Both the position numbers and the translations under genes were made by a program. From Anaerolineales bacterium (GTDB taxonomy: Bacteria; Chloroflexota; Anaerolineae; Anaerolineales; Villigracilaceae), in assembly GCA_020634885.1 (NCBI GenBank), contig JACKAW010000010.1:1-64000 (forward strand): a DNA stretch of 64,000 nucleotides, written 5' to 3'. The notes below the pieces were generated by a model. That model made no database searches and was not told the origin of the DNA. It worked only from the letters and a program-made list of their open reading frames with translations. Of the stretch, positions 1 to 8,928 are shown piece after piece. The first letter of the stretch is position 1; every line of letters begins with the position of its first letter.

Positions 1-25
1 TTCAAGAATGCTTGTGCAGCAACTG

Positions 26-98
26 AGCCCTCAACGAGATTTGAACCCGTGACCTCACCCTTACCAAGGGTGTGCTCTGCCAACTGAGCTATGAGGGC
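26..98 (-). tRNA. tRNA-Thr (anticodon GGT)
   Basis: A 7-bp acceptor stem (GCCCTCA with TGAGGGC), a D-arm, an anticodon stem CACCC/GGGTG with loop TTGGTAA, and a T-arm with TTCAAAT fold into a standard 73-nt cloverleaf. The anticodon GGT reads ACC and ACT. No CCA is encoded. It is the last of three tRNAs read leftward from one promoter. Confidence 0.96.
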
Positions 99-153
99 AT
101 TTCGTGCTGATCCCCAATTGGTAGTTGGGGTGCGTTGAACCATATCAACGCAG

Positions 154-236
154 TGGGCAGTGAAGGATTCGAACCTCCGAAGTCTTCTGACAACTGATTT
201 ACAGTCAGTCCCCTTTGGCCACTTGGGTAACTGCCC
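154..236 (-). tRNA. tRNA-Tyr (anticodon GTA)
   Basis: The acceptor stem GGGCAGT pairs with ACTGCCC. The anticodon stem CTGAC/GTCAG carries loop bases with GTA. The 83-nt length with a long variable arm is the class II shape expected of bacterial tRNA-Tyr. It is the middle gene of the Thr-Tyr-Thr cluster. Confidence 0.96.
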
Positions 237-284
237 ATTTAGATTGTTAATTGATCACCGCGTTTCGCTTGTCCGGCAATCCAG

Positions 285-357
285 AGCCGACGACGAGAAT
301 TGAACTCGTAACCTTCCGCTTACAAGGCGGATGCTCTGCCGATTGAGCTACGTCGGC
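285..357 (-). tRNA. tRNA-Thr (anticodon TGT)
   Basis: The acceptor stem GCCGACG pairs with CGTCGGC. The anticodon stem TCCGC/GCGGA encloses CTTGTAA, giving anticodon TGT, which reads ACA and ACG. It is the first tRNA of the cluster, starting about 20 bases downstream of the -10 box. Confidence 0.96.
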
Positions 358-375
358 AAGTCAATTAGCGGACAG

Positions 376-403
376 ATTATACCAAAACAATTCGATGCGT
401 CAA
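376..403 (-). promoter_or_regulatory. Sigma-70-type promoter of the tRNA operon
   Basis: On the minus strand TTGACG (398-403) lies 16 bp before a perfect TATAAT (376-381), just ahead of the first tRNA. It is close to the housekeeping consensus, as expected for a stable-RNA operon. Confidence 0.85.
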
Positions 404-498
404 GCAATTTTACCAACAATGAATTTAATACGAAAAACAAAAAAGCACCTCTTGACACGAGGAATTATATGACGTATTATTAGAACATATTTTCTAAT

Positions 499-1302
499 AT
501 GAACAATACCAGTGACCTCGACCTCATGCTCAACGCATTGACGGAAATCATACAGGAAGAAAAGGCAAAGGGAATCACGCCTCAGACTCCGCTCAAGCCT
601 GCCCAGCCAAACCTGAGTTCGGTACTCGCCCGCATCACTCCCCTGCCAAGCGAAGCGCTCTTCCTTGGAATGGCAAATGACGGGTTGCCGGTACTGCTCA
701 ATTTGTTCGACCCAGTTCCGGGTCCGCTTTTGATCGCAGGCGATTCTTCCACAGGTAAAACACGCCTGCTCCAAACAATCGCTTGCGGCGTGGAAAATCT
801 GCACGCTCCTGAATTGGTCAAATATTGTGTTGTTACAACCAAACCAGATGAATGGCAAACATTTTACGGCAAAGAGCATAACCTCGGTATTTATAAAACA
901 GATGAAGAAAACACCGCAGAACTTATTAAGTCTTTGGCAGAATGGGCTCATAACAACAAAGGTGATGGGCAATGTGTACTTTTATTTGTTGATGGCATGA
1001 ATGCCTTTAACAATCTCGATCCGCTCACCCAACAGAACCTACGCTGGCTCCTCCTTCGTGGACCCAGCCGCCGCGTTTGGATTTTCGCAACCTTAGACAC
1101 CGATCACGCCAAGGCACAAATGGAATGGCTCGAACTTTTCCGCACCCGTTTATTCAGTTTTGTGGAAGATGCAGAACACGCAAAAGTGCTCGCAGGTAAA
1201 AATTTAGACCACCTAACACCTGCCGAAGAATTTGCCATGCGTGAAGACGACAACTTATTAAAATTCTGGCTCCCTTCCATTGAAGAAAGATTAAGCAAAT
1301 AG
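499..1302 (+). CDS. FtsK/HerA-like P-loop ATPase domain protein
   Basis: A 267-residue protein with one P-loop ATPase core. Walker A is GDSSTGKT at residues 81-88 and a Walker B-like VLLFVDG ends near D165. The stretch before Walker A (a short motif that binds the protein's own segment to the nucleotide pocket) resembles the FtsK/SpoIIIE/HerA group. There is no membrane segment and no gamma domain, so it is not a full FtsK translocase. The ATG at 499 is used although no good Shine-Dalgarno precedes it; the next ATG would cut into the fold. It lies 12 bp ahead of a small conserved ORF, with a shared terminator after that. The substrate (DNA or protein) cannot be told from sequence. Confidence 0.7.
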   Translation: MNNTSDLDLMLNALTEIIQEEKAKGITPQTPLKPAQPNLSSVLARITPLPSEALFLGMANDGLPVLLNLFDPVPGPLLIAGDSSTGKTRLLQTIACGVENLHAPELVKYCVVTTKPDEWQTFYGKEHNLGIYKTDEENTAELIKSLAEWAHNNKGDGQCVLLFVDGMNAFNNLDPLTQQNLRWLLLRGPSRRVWIFATLDTDHAKAQMEWLELFRTRLFSFVEDAEHAKVLAGKNLDHLTPAEEFAMREDDNLLKFWLPSIEERLSK

Positions 1303-1314
1303 CAAGGAGAAAAT

Positions 1315-1551
1315 ATGCACACCGGACTTTTGTGGTTTGACAACGACCCGCAAGCAACCCTAAGCGTAAAGGTTCAGAAAGCCATCGCATATTATTTCAA
1401 GAAATATGGTCGCAACCCAGATCTATGCCTGGTTCACCCCAGCATGTTAGAAGCAGACCAAAGACAATTTGAATTTGGAAAAGTTGTTATTCGTGGTTAC
1501 CGCCCCGTTATGCCCGGACACTTTTGGATCGGGACTGAAGACCAAAAGTAA
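1315..1551 (+). CDS. Small conserved protein, partner of the FtsK-like ATPase
   Basis: A 78-residue protein preceded by a good Shine-Dalgarno (AAGGAGA, 7 bases before ATG). I do not recognise a named family. It is soluble, with no membrane segment, and mixes charged and aromatic residues. A helix (VQKAIAYYFKKYG) is followed by a predicted beta-rich part containing HPSML and a GYRPVMPGHFWIG end. It probably shares a transcript with the ATPase 12 bp upstream, and a terminator follows, so the two likely act together. Function unknown. Confidence 0.75.
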   Translation: MHTGLLWFDNDPQATLSVKVQKAIAYYFKKYGRNPDLCLVHPSMLEADQRQFEFGKVVIRGYRPVMPGHFWIGTEDQK

Positions 1552-1609
1552 ATTCCCCCGTCAAGCAGAGATGTGATTCTTTTCTTTCGCCAAATCATAT
1601 CTCCTTGGT

Positions 1610-1646
1610 TCCCTCCCGCGACTGGCACGCGGGAGGGATTTTTTTA
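1610..1646 (+). terminator. Intrinsic terminator after the ATPase operon
   Basis: A perfect 11-bp stem (TCCCTCCCGCG with CGCGGGAGGGA) with a 7-base loop is followed by TTTTTTTA. It overlaps the last codons of the convergent acpS gene by a few bases. Confidence 0.9.
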
Positions 1647-2009
1647 TTCAACCATTACCACAAAGGCAATTGCATGATCGCGAGAATGGCTCAAACTAAC
1701 CGAAAAACTCCTTAACCCCAATCGCCCTGCTACCTGCTCCCCTTCTCCATGCAAAACCAAATGAGGCGCTTTCATCTCGTCCGAACGAATTTCGATATCC
1801 AACCAACTTACATCGCCGATACCACAGCCGAGCGCCTTTGCCGCTGCTTCCTTCGCCGCAAAACGCGCTGCCAGAGACTCAATCCGTCCCCGACATTGCT
1901 CCTGCTCCAGTTTTGTAAAAACCCGATTCAAGAAACGCTCCCCATGCTGCTGAATGGCTTCGGCAACACGGTGGATTTCGATCAGATCAACACCGGTTCG
2001 CAGATTCAT
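1644..2009 (-). CDS. acpS: Holo-[acyl-carrier-protein] synthase
   Basis: AcpS moves 4'-phosphopantetheine from CoA to the serine of apo-ACP, switching on fatty-acid synthesis. The 121-residue length is typical. Both magnesium-binding motifs are present: GVDLIEI with D8, and FAAKEA with E54. The C-terminal VSLSHSRDHAIAFV is the family's last strand region. The gene starts 11 bp after the stop of the M16-like gene upstream and is probably the last gene of that operon. The start is ATG at 2009. Confidence 0.95.
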   Translation of the reverse strand: MNLRTGVDLIEIHRVAEAIQQHGERFLNRVFTKLEQEQCRGRIESLAARFAAKEAAAKALGCGIGDVSWLDIEIRSDEMKAPHLVLHGEGEQVAGRLGLRSFSVSLSHSRDHAIAFVVMVE

Positions 2010-2020
2010 AATTCCAGCCG

Positions 2021-3295
2021 TTATGGACCCGCCGTTGCAACAATCATCCGGTCGGGGTTGATATATCGGCGGGCAGCTTCCACCACATCATCACGAGTCA
2101 CACTTCGCACCAAGCCCTCATACCGCTGGTAATAATCCATACCCAATTGATGCCGATGAATATTGAGAATGGCACTAACCATCCCCCCATTCGACTCAAA
2201 CGAGAGCGGCAAACGCCCAATATAATTCGCCTGACTATCCGCCAACTCCTGCTTCGTTACACCACTTTTCACAAAACGACGCAACTCCGCATCAATAAGT
2301 TCTAAAGCCTTATTCAAATTTTTCGGGTTCACACCGGCGCTCACTTCCCAACTACCTGGTCCCGCCCCTGCGTTTAAGCTGGAATAAGCATAATATGCCA
2401 AACCAGATTTCTCACGAACAACGTGCCCAATCCGCCCCATCATGCCAAACTGACCCAGCACCGAATTCGCCAAAGAAACCGCCATAAAATCAGGGCTCTT
2501 TCGGTACGGAGCAAACGTCCCAACCACAAGATCAGATTGTGATTTTCCCTCAATGCGGTGATGCTTGCGAATCATCTTTCTTAATGGCTTAAGCGGAGGA
2601 AGTGCAGGCGGCTCTTTCTGACCGGAAACTGACCAGCCACCCAAAGCTTTTGCCACCGCCTCAACCGCCTTCTTCGGCTGAATTGCCCCAACGATACCAA
2701 CGACCATACCCCGAGGTCCGTAATTGAGTCGATGGAATGCGGCGAGATCTTTTCGCGTAATAGACTGAATCGTCTCCACGTACCCATCTGTGGGTTTTCC
2801 GTAGGGATGGTCAGGATAAAGATGCCGCTCAAAAAGCATATCTGCCATATCAGATGTATCTTGTTCACGCAGGGCAAGCCCGGTGAGAATTTGCGCGCGC
2901 AGACGTTCCATTTCAGCTTTTGGAAACGTTGGGTGAAACAGCGCTTCGGCAAGCAGGTTTAAAAGAAGCGGCAGGTCTTCAACCAAAGAACGCCCGCCAA
3001 AACTGGCGTTATGAACCCCCGAATTAAAACCAAGGCTTGCGCCAACCGTCTCCAATTCATTGTAGATGGAGTCGAAGGTGTAGCGCTGGGTTCCACGCAT
3101 TAACATGCTTGAAACAAAGCCTGCCAAACCAAGTTTTTCATCCGTCTCAAAAATAGACCCGCCAGATAAATACCCGCTGATATTCACCGCCGGGCTGTTG
3201 AAGTTGGCACGCGCCAAAACCGTAATCCCATTCGGCAATACAGACTGATAAATATCTTCAGGACTGGGTAAAGAATTTATAGTTTTAGCGTTCAT
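2021..3295 (-). CDS. M16 family peptidase-like protein, catalytically inactive partner
   Basis: A 424-residue two-lobe M16 (processing peptidase / PqqF-type) protein. Aligned with its upstream neighbour, the zinc motif HxxEH is replaced by GFVSS near residues 59-63, so it should not bind zinc. The rest of the fold is kept, including the C-terminal R-Y region. Active/inactive M16 pairs that work as heterodimers are well known, and the sister gene directly upstream has the full motif. The stop of the sister overlaps this ATG by one base (TAATG), which suggests translational coupling. Natural substrate unknown. Confidence 0.9.
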   Translation of the reverse strand: MNAKTINSLPSPEDIYQSVLPNGITVLARANFNSPAVNISGYLSGGSIFETDEKLGLAGFVSSMLMRGTQRYTFDSIYNELETVGASLGFNSGVHNASFGGRSLVEDLPLLLNLLAEALFHPTFPKAEMERLRAQILTGLALREQDTSDMADMLFERHLYPDHPYGKPTDGYVETIQSITRKDLAAFHRLNYGPRGMVVGIVGAIQPKKAVEAVAKALGGWSVSGQKEPPALPPLKPLRKMIRKHHRIEGKSQSDLVVGTFAPYRKSPDFMAVSLANSVLGQFGMMGRIGHVVREKSGLAYYAYSSLNAGAGPGSWEVSAGVNPKNLNKALELIDAELRRFVKSGVTKQELADSQANYIGRLPLSFESNGGMVSAILNIHRHQLGMDYYQRYEGLVRSVTRDDVVEAARRYINPDRMIVATAGP

Positions 3296-4557
3296 TATGA
3301 CCCCTTCCCCGTTGGAATGTATGAACCGACTACGCGTTTATTCGGCTGGAAGTATTTCTGCGCCACACGCTGCACATCCTTCGGCGTGACCTTTGCAAGG
3401 TTATCCAGATAACTTGTGTAAAAGCTGTAATCAGAGATCATGGAGGTATACCCCATCCAAAACGCTTGATTGGTAATATTCTCACTGCCATAGGCAAAGA
3501 CCGCGCGCGCCTGTTTTACAGCGCGGTGAATTTCAGCCGCTGGAGCGGGGGTATCTTGAAGTTTTTGTATTTCAGCATCCAGAATCTTTATGGCTTGTTC
3601 TGGCTTGGTGTTTGGGCGGTGAACCATGACAAAACGATAGAGAAATGGGTCGATGGTGGATTCAGACCAGCCGGAAACATCCACCACAACGCCTTTATCT
3701 ACAAGCGCGCGGTACAGGCGGCAGGTTTTATAAGAAAGCCCGCTGGCGCCATTGAGCAGGCTTTCCAGCACTTGAAGCGGAAAGTAATCTTCATGAGTGG
3801 CATTGGGGAAGGGATAGGCAACCTGCGTGAACACCGTCTCGCCGGGTCCTTCTACCGTAAGGCGAACTTCGCCCTTGCGTTCAGGCTCAGGGCGAGCCAG
3901 GCGAGGGGGAACACTGCCTGCCGGAATTTTCTCAAACAACTCTCGAACACGTTTGATCATGATCTTGGTATCAAAATCACCTGCCAGAGATAAAACAGCG
4001 TTATTGGGAACGTAATAGGTTCGGTAATGAGAATAAAGATCATCACGAGTGATGCTGTGCAGATCTGCCATATCGCCAATGATCTCGTGCTGGTAGGGAT
4101 GTACGCGAAACGAAGCATGAAGCATGGATTCGCTCAACTGGAACATGGGCTCATTTTCTGAGCCTTCCCGTTCTGAGATGATGACCGTGCGTTCAGACGC
4201 GACCTCTTTGGGGTCGAAGATGCTTTTGGTCATGCGGTCTGCTTCGAGGCGCAGGGCAAGGTCTATTTTTGCAGCCGGCATGGTTTCATAATAACGAGTG
4301 GAATCGCGCGAGGTGGAGGCGTTCCAACGCCCGCCTTCACGGGAGATGGCTTTATCTAATATGCCGTTGGGAAATTTTTTCGTCCCTTTGAACATCATGT
4401 GCTCTGTCCAATGGGAAATACCCGTCTTACCGGTCGGCTCATCGCGTGAGCCGACTTTGTACCATATCCATGATGAGATGATGGGCGCGGTATGAATCTC
4501 TTTGAGCATGACCTTCATGCCGTTTTTCAGTGTGACCTTTGTGATGGATTTACTCAT
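3295..4557 (-). CDS. M16 family zinc metallopeptidase, active subunit
   Basis: A 420-residue insulinase-type peptidase. The inverted zinc motif HWTEH lies at H49, E52, H53, and the downstream glutamate-rich helix (ISEREGSENEP) supplies the third ligand. No signal peptide is visible, so it is probably cytoplasmic. A Shine-Dalgarno TTGGAG sits 5 bases before the ATG. It is 26 bp downstream of a single-pass membrane protein and overlaps the inactive M16 gene by one base, so the pair is likely made in equal amounts. Confidence 0.93.
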   Translation of the reverse strand: MSKSITKVTLKNGMKVMLKEIHTAPIISSWIWYKVGSRDEPTGKTGISHWTEHMMFKGTKKFPNGILDKAISREGGRWNASTSRDSTRYYETMPAAKIDLALRLEADRMTKSIFDPKEVASERTVIISEREGSENEPMFQLSESMLHASFRVHPYQHEIIGDMADLHSITRDDLYSHYRTYYVPNNAVLSLAGDFDTKIMIKRVRELFEKIPAGSVPPRLARPEPERKGEVRLTVEGPGETVFTQVAYPFPNATHEDYFPLQVLESLLNGASGLSYKTCRLYRALVDKGVVVDVSGWSESTIDPFLYRFVMVHRPNTKPEQAIKILDAEIQKLQDTPAPAAEIHRAVKQARAVFAYGSENITNQAFWMGYTSMISDYSFYTSYLDNLAKVTPKDVQRVAQKYFQPNKRVVGSYIPTGKGS

Positions 4558-4583
4558 TCAACTCCAAGGGGTGATTGCATAAT

Positions 4584-5564
4584 TTATGGGCAGACGGGCT
4601 GTCCATCCATATTGACAGCCTGCGGGGTGAGAAAACAATAAAGGGGCTTGATGACTTCCTGCAAGCCGACAAATGGGTCTTTTAGCTGGGTTTCACGAAG
4701 CGGAATATTGACCGGCACATTGAGGGTGACCGGTACTTGCTTGTCTACAGGGACGGTGAGACTCAAATTAACGGGCAGGGTTGTACCGGCAGGTAAAACG
4801 ATGGTGGTTGCGGCGCGGGAAATATTCAAGCCACCAGTATTCACGGTGACGAGAGCGTTTGTAATGGTGACATCCTGGCTGAGGACGACATTGGTCTGCT
4901 GGTTGAGTTCCAGATCGAACTGTACGGGGATGACCGCCTCGACCACTACATTCGTTTCGATGTTGGCACGTTCCATCTTCTCGAAGTTCTCGTATAAACC
5001 GCCGGGCAGGTTCACCACGCTGGGTACAAGCGCGGTGATCTGCGTGAGGTTCAGGCGCATACGATACACGCTGATGACCAGAACGATGAGGACAAGCATA
5101 ATAATGATATTGATGGTAAGGGTTAGCACACTTGCCGTCGTCCATAAACGAGGACCCCAGGCGGGGTATCCGCTTTGAAGCGCAGATTCAGGTTTGAGGT
5201 CGGGTTTTGAGGCGGGCGCTTTATCCTGTTTGGGTTGAACCGGCGATGCGTCTTTCTTCTTTTTGACCAGTGATGCGAGGTCTACTTTTGGTTTGGGCGT
5301 TTCGGCGGGTTTGGTAGTTTTTTCTTCCGGTTGGGCGTTGGCGCTTTCCGCCTTTTTGGGCAACCCCGCAAGTTTACCGGTATCGGTTGCGGCTTTTTTA
5401 GGCAATGAAGAGATGGGATCTTTTTTATCTTCCATTTCAGCCTCTGATTTTTCTTCAATAGGCTCTTCAACCTTTTTTCGGGTGAGGCGCGCAAGCGGAA
5501 TAAAACTGGCGATCAGTTTTCTAAATTTTTCTACAGGGTCTTCCTTGATGGGTTCCTCGGTCAT
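4584..5564 (-). CDS. Single-pass membrane protein with Lys/Pro/Glu-rich cytoplasmic arm
   Basis: Starting at the ATG at 5564, which has AGGAGAAGG directly upstream, the product has 326 residues; a 26-residue upstream extension lacks such a site. The first 150 residues are low-complexity, rich in K, E, P and A. One membrane segment follows (hydrophobic run IIIMLVLIVLVISV), then about 150 residues of beta-rich sequence with repeated V-P-V and T-V strands, probably outside the membrane. No known domain was recognised. It heads the operon with the M16 peptidase pair and acpS and might be a membrane anchor or substrate for the peptidases, but that is only inference from position. Confidence 0.75.
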   Translation of the reverse strand: MTEEPIKEDPVEKFRKLIASFIPLARLTRKKVEEPIEEKSEAEMEDKKDPISSLPKKAATDTGKLAGLPKKAESANAQPEEKTTKPAETPKPKVDLASLVKKKKDASPVQPKQDKAPASKPDLKPESALQSGYPAWGPRLWTTASVLTLTINIIIMLVLIVLVISVYRMRLNLTQITALVPSVVNLPGGLYENFEKMERANIETNVVVEAVIPVQFDLELNQQTNVVLSQDVTITNALVTVNTGGLNISRAATTIVLPAGTTLPVNLSLTVPVDKQVPVTLNVPVNIPLRETQLKDPFVGLQEVIKPLYCFLTPQAVNMDGQPVCP

Positions 5565-5837
5565 ACCTTCTCCTGTGCGGCTATGCCTAATATTAACATA
5601 GTTGGAGGCTGGCAGCCGATACGGGTTTGAAAGGGTGAACACAGTAAAAATATTAATTTTTATTTAATAAACAGCAGTAACTTTTTTATGAGTTGTCAGA
5701 CTATGTTATTGAAAGCAGGCAGAAATTTTAAAAATAAAGGCTTTTTTTGTCTGTAAATTCCAAGACCTTTGTGGTAAAAGTGCGCTTGATTTTTTTACTG
5801 CAATGAGTTTCTAATTTTATCTTTGGAGGAAGAGAGA

Positions 5838-7148
5838 ATGGAAAGTAAATTTCTTGTCGCCGTAATCGGCGCAGGACCTGCGGGGCTTTTTGGCGCGCGT
5901 GAGTTGGCGAACAACGGTGTGCAGGTTGCGCTTTTTAATCGTGATATCAAGGCGGGGGGGTTGGCAGAGTACGGCATTTACCTTGAAAAGCATACGATGA
6001 AGGAAGGTTTGCGCAAGCAGTTTAGACAGGCGCTTGACCTTGAAAATATTAACTACTACGGCAATGTGACGATTGGCGCAGGCGGCGATTTTACGCTGGA
6101 TGAAATTCGTGCGCTCGGTTTTGACGCAGTGCTGGTCTCTGCGGGTGCGCAGGGGACGAAGTCTTTGGGCTTGCCCGGCGAACACCTTTCGGGTGTGTAT
6201 CACGCCAAGGATGTAGTGTTTCATTACAACAGCCTGCCCCCTTTCAGCCAGCAGAACTTCCCGTTTGGTAAGCGGGTTGCCATTATCGGTGCGGGCAATG
6301 TGATGATAGACCTCTCCCGTTATCTGATCAACTACCAAGGTGTGCAAGAGGTTACGGCGGTGGTACGGCGCGGTCCGGCAGAGGTGAACTTCACGAAAGA
6401 AGAAATGAAGCACCTGATCTCCTATCTCGACATGAACGAGTTTGAACAAGAATTGGAGCGTGTGCGCCCTGCTCTGGAAGCAGTTGGTCAGGATGTGGAA
6501 TTTGGCAAACAGAAAATTTTAGAAGCGCTCGCCAAGGCTGACCCCAAAACTCAAAATGCGAAATTCAAGTTCGATTTCCTCGCCTCGCCTAGCGCCATGA
6601 TCGACGAGAATGGAAAACTGGTCAAACTGGAAGTGGAAGAGAACGTCCTCACCGAACGGGATGGCAAAACCAGCGCAAAAGGCACCGGCGTAAAACGCAC
6701 CTTGGACGTGGACACGGTCATCTTCGCCATCGGCGACCAGGTAGATTCCAATTTTGGTCTGCCTACCGATTGGGGTGAATTCACAAAGAATAAGGAACCC
6801 AGGTTCCCCATTGACGGTATCTCATACGAATCCACGACCGAGGGAATTTTTGTTGGCGGGTGGGCACGCAAGGCAAGCGAAGGTTTGGTTGGCTATGCCC
6901 GCCGTGATGGGACAAATGCCGCCAAAGCGGTGCTGGAATATTTGAAGGGACGCACCCCATCGAATGTTCAACCAGAGGCGGTTGCCCAAAAGGTGAAATC
7001 GTTGAGCAAACCCATCGTCTCACGAGATGATCTGAAACGGCTGGAAACAGTCGAGGCGGAAGAAGCCAAAAAACGCGGGCTGGTATTCTTCAAGTTCGCA
7101 AGCAACGAAGAGATGCTGCAAGCCATGGGTCTCATCGAAACAGCGTAG
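5838..7148 (+). CDS. FAD/NAD(P)-dependent oxidoreductase, ferredoxin-NADP reductase / glutamate synthase small-subunit type
   Basis: A 436-residue flavoprotein. The N-terminal FAD loop AVIGAGPAG is followed by a second nucleotide loop IIGAGNVMIDLSR near residue 150, where NAD(P)H binds. The GGLAEYGIYLEKH segment is like that of adrenodoxin-reductase and GltD proteins. No iron-sulfur cysteine cluster is present at the N-terminus, so it is not a complete GltD. Start: ATG 5838 with GGAGGA 7 bases upstream; an in-frame TTG at 5823 overlaps that site and is unlikely. It is transcribed alone and ends in a strong terminator. Electron partner unknown. Confidence 0.85.
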   Translation: MESKFLVAVIGAGPAGLFGARELANNGVQVALFNRDIKAGGLAEYGIYLEKHTMKEGLRKQFRQALDLENINYYGNVTIGAGGDFTLDEIRALGFDAVLVSAGAQGTKSLGLPGEHLSGVYHAKDVVFHYNSLPPFSQQNFPFGKRVAIIGAGNVMIDLSRYLINYQGVQEVTAVVRRGPAEVNFTKEEMKHLISYLDMNEFEQELERVRPALEAVGQDVEFGKQKILEALAKADPKTQNAKFKFDFLASPSAMIDENGKLVKLEVEENVLTERDGKTSAKGTGVKRTLDVDTVIFAIGDQVDSNFGLPTDWGEFTKNKEPRFPIDGISYESTTEGIFVGGWARKASEGLVGYARRDGTNAAKAVLEYLKGRTPSNVQPEAVAQKVKSLSKPIVSRDDLKRLETVEAEEAKKRGLVFFKFASNEEMLQAMGLIETA

Positions 7149-7152
7149 AAAA

Positions 7153-7183
7153 AAGTTCCGAGTTCTTTGAGAACTCGGAACTT
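7153..7183. terminator. Bidirectional terminator
   Basis: AAGTTCCGAGTTC pairs with GAACTCGGAACTT around a 4-base loop. There are Ts after it on the plus strand and As before it, so it can end both the oxidoreductase and the convergent membrane-protein gene. Confidence 0.85.
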
Positions 7184-7195
7184 TTTTGTTTCAGG

Positions 7196-7711
7196 TCAGG
7201 AGCAATGAGATGTTTTTATTTCAAGGATATTGGATGTGGTTTCATACAGGTCGGCGTAAGGGTTATCCTGCTGCAGATAATCACCGAATAAAGATTTGGC
7301 GGGGTAATAGGTGAAATCGTAGCAAGACTGGTCTTCGATCTGATTCCATGTATCCTGCCCCAAGCCGAAGGTGTAATACTTCTCGCCATCGCTGGCTTCA
7401 ATAACATAGTCTGTGCAAACACCACCGGGGGCGTCACAATTCCGTTTCACAACCCTCTTTTTATCCACATGGACGTGTGCGGTGGTCTGCCCACTGGTGA
7501 AGGTCATATAAGTTGCAATTGCGCCGCCCACCCCAGCCAAAAGCAGAATCAGCGAAACGATCCCCTGCCCCACCCGCATGGCAATCTTCTGCCTGCGGCT
7601 AAAAATAGCAGATAAAAGGCTAAACCCACCCAGCCCAAAAATAAATAGCAGAAAGAGCAAACTACCCGAAAAAGCCTTCAACGGTGAAGCGGAATAGATC
7701 ACGGTATCCAT
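7196..7711 (-). CDS. Two-TM membrane protein, DUF3592-like
   Basis: A 171-residue protein with two hydrophobic segments (about residues 13-36 and 45-69), then a roughly 100-residue domain outside the membrane with four cysteines that could form two disulfides. The general pattern, two helices then a small beta domain with Y-Y and a C-D-F-T-Y-Y-P segment, is like DUF3592-type proteins, but this is a weak match by eye. Start ATG 7711 has GGAGAG 7 bases upstream. It lies 18 bp after the CoA-transferase and is probably co-transcribed with it. Function unknown. Confidence 0.7.
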   Translation of the reverse strand: MDTVIYSASPLKAFSGSLLFLLFIFGLGGFSLLSAIFSRRQKIAMRVGQGIVSLILLLAGVGGAIATYMTFTSGQTTAHVHVDKKRVVKRNCDAPGGVCTDYVIEASDGEKYYTFGLGQDTWNQIEDQSCYDFTYYPAKSLFGDYLQQDNPYADLYETTSNILEIKTSHCS

Positions 7712-7729
7712 TAAAACTCTCCAATAAAG

Positions 7730-8914
7730 TTATTTGATACACCCATGTTCTTGCAACTCATTGATCCTCTCTTCTGAATAACCGAGGACTTCACTCAATA
7801 TATCTTTCGTGTGCTGCCCCATCAACGGCGGCGGGAGGCGATAGCTCACAGGTGTGCCGCTCATCTTAAGCGGTGAGCCGACCAGGGGCAACGCCCCAAT
7901 GGTGGGATGTTCCATCTCGACCAGCATCTCACGCTCTTTCACATGCGGCATCGAGAAGACCTGTTCAAGGGTATTGATCGGTCCACAGGGGAATTTCTCG
8001 CCGATCAACTCAAGCCATGCGTTTACCGTCTTTTCCATAAAAATTGGCTTCAGAATTTCGATCAACTCGTCCCTGTTCTCTACACGCAGTTTATTAGTTT
8101 GGAAGCGCGAGTCACTGGCAAGGTCTGCCCGCCCAATGACATGACAAAACGCCTCAAATTGTTTGTCATTGCCCACTGCCACTACCAACCAACCGTCATT
8201 TGCTTGAAAACTTTGATACGGCACAATATTGGCATGGGCGTTCCCATACCGGTGCGGGTTCTTCCCCGAAACCAGATAACTACTTGCCACGTTTGCCAGC
8301 CAGCCCAGTTCCGAATCAAACAAGGCAATATCAAGATGCTGCCCTTTGCCGGTCACCGTCCGTGCTTGCAATGCCGCGAGAATAGCAATGACGGCGTTCT
8401 GACCGGCAAACAAGTCAGCGACGGCTACGCCGACTTTCATCGGCTCGCCATCTGGTTCGCCGGTGATGCTCATGATTCCGCCCATGGCTTGGATCATAAA
8501 ATCGTAGCCGGGTTTTTCGTGCAAACTTCCAGTTTGACCAAAGCCCGAAATGGAACAATAGACCAGCCCCGAGTTAAGACTCTGAAGCGTTTCATAATCC
8601 AAGCCAAATTTTTTCAGCGTACCCGGGCGGAAGTTTTCCACGATCACATCACTTTGCATGGCAAGTTCACGCAAAATAGTTTTGCCCTCATTCGTTTTTA
8701 AATTCACGATCATGCCGCGCTTGTTGCGGTTGACGCACAAATAATAGGCGCTCTCGCCGCCTGCAAACGGCGGACCCCAGCCACGGGTTTCATCGCCTTC
8801 GGGCGGCTCCACTTTGATGACCTCGGCGCCCAGGTCGCCGAGAAGCATCGTACAATATGGACCAGCCAGCACACGGCTGAGATCGAGCACACGAATGTTT
8901 TGTAAGGGCTGCAT
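7730..8914 (-). CDS. CoA-transferase, CaiB/BaiF (class III) family
   Basis: A 394-residue class III CoA-transferase, the family that moves CoA between carboxylic acids by way of an aspartyl-CoA thioester. Typical features are the N-terminal VLDLSRVLAGPYC, LGAEVIKVEPPEGDETR, and the conserved D in HLDIALFDSE expected to be catalytic. The start chosen is ATG 8914 (GGAG 5 bases upstream); an in-frame ATG at 8935 lies inside a perfect palindrome and has no such site. Substrate specificity cannot be read from the sequence: formyl-, succinyl- and other acyl-CoA enzymes all look alike here. Confidence 0.9.
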   Translation of the reverse strand: MQPLQNIRVLDLSRVLAGPYCTMLLGDLGAEVIKVEPPEGDETRGWGPPFAGGESAYYLCVNRNKRGMIVNLKTNEGKTILRELAMQSDVIVENFRPGTLKKFGLDYETLQSLNSGLVYCSISGFGQTGSLHEKPGYDFMIQAMGGIMSITGEPDGEPMKVGVAVADLFAGQNAVIAILAALQARTVTGKGQHLDIALFDSELGWLANVASSYLVSGKNPHRYGNAHANIVPYQSFQANDGWLVVAVGNDKQFEAFCHVIGRADLASDSRFQTNKLRVENRDELIEILKPIFMEKTVNAWLELIGEKFPCGPINTLEQVFSMPHVKEREMLVEMEHPTIGALPLVGSPLKMSGTPVSYRLPPPLMGQHTKDILSEVLGYSEERINELQEHGCIK

Positions 8915-8928
8915 GGGACTCCGATTTC

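Noticed and set aside
2021..3295. M16 gene as a pseudogene because HxxEH is missing
   Set aside because: The frame is full-length and the fold intact; inactive partners of active M16 peptidases are a normal arrangement.
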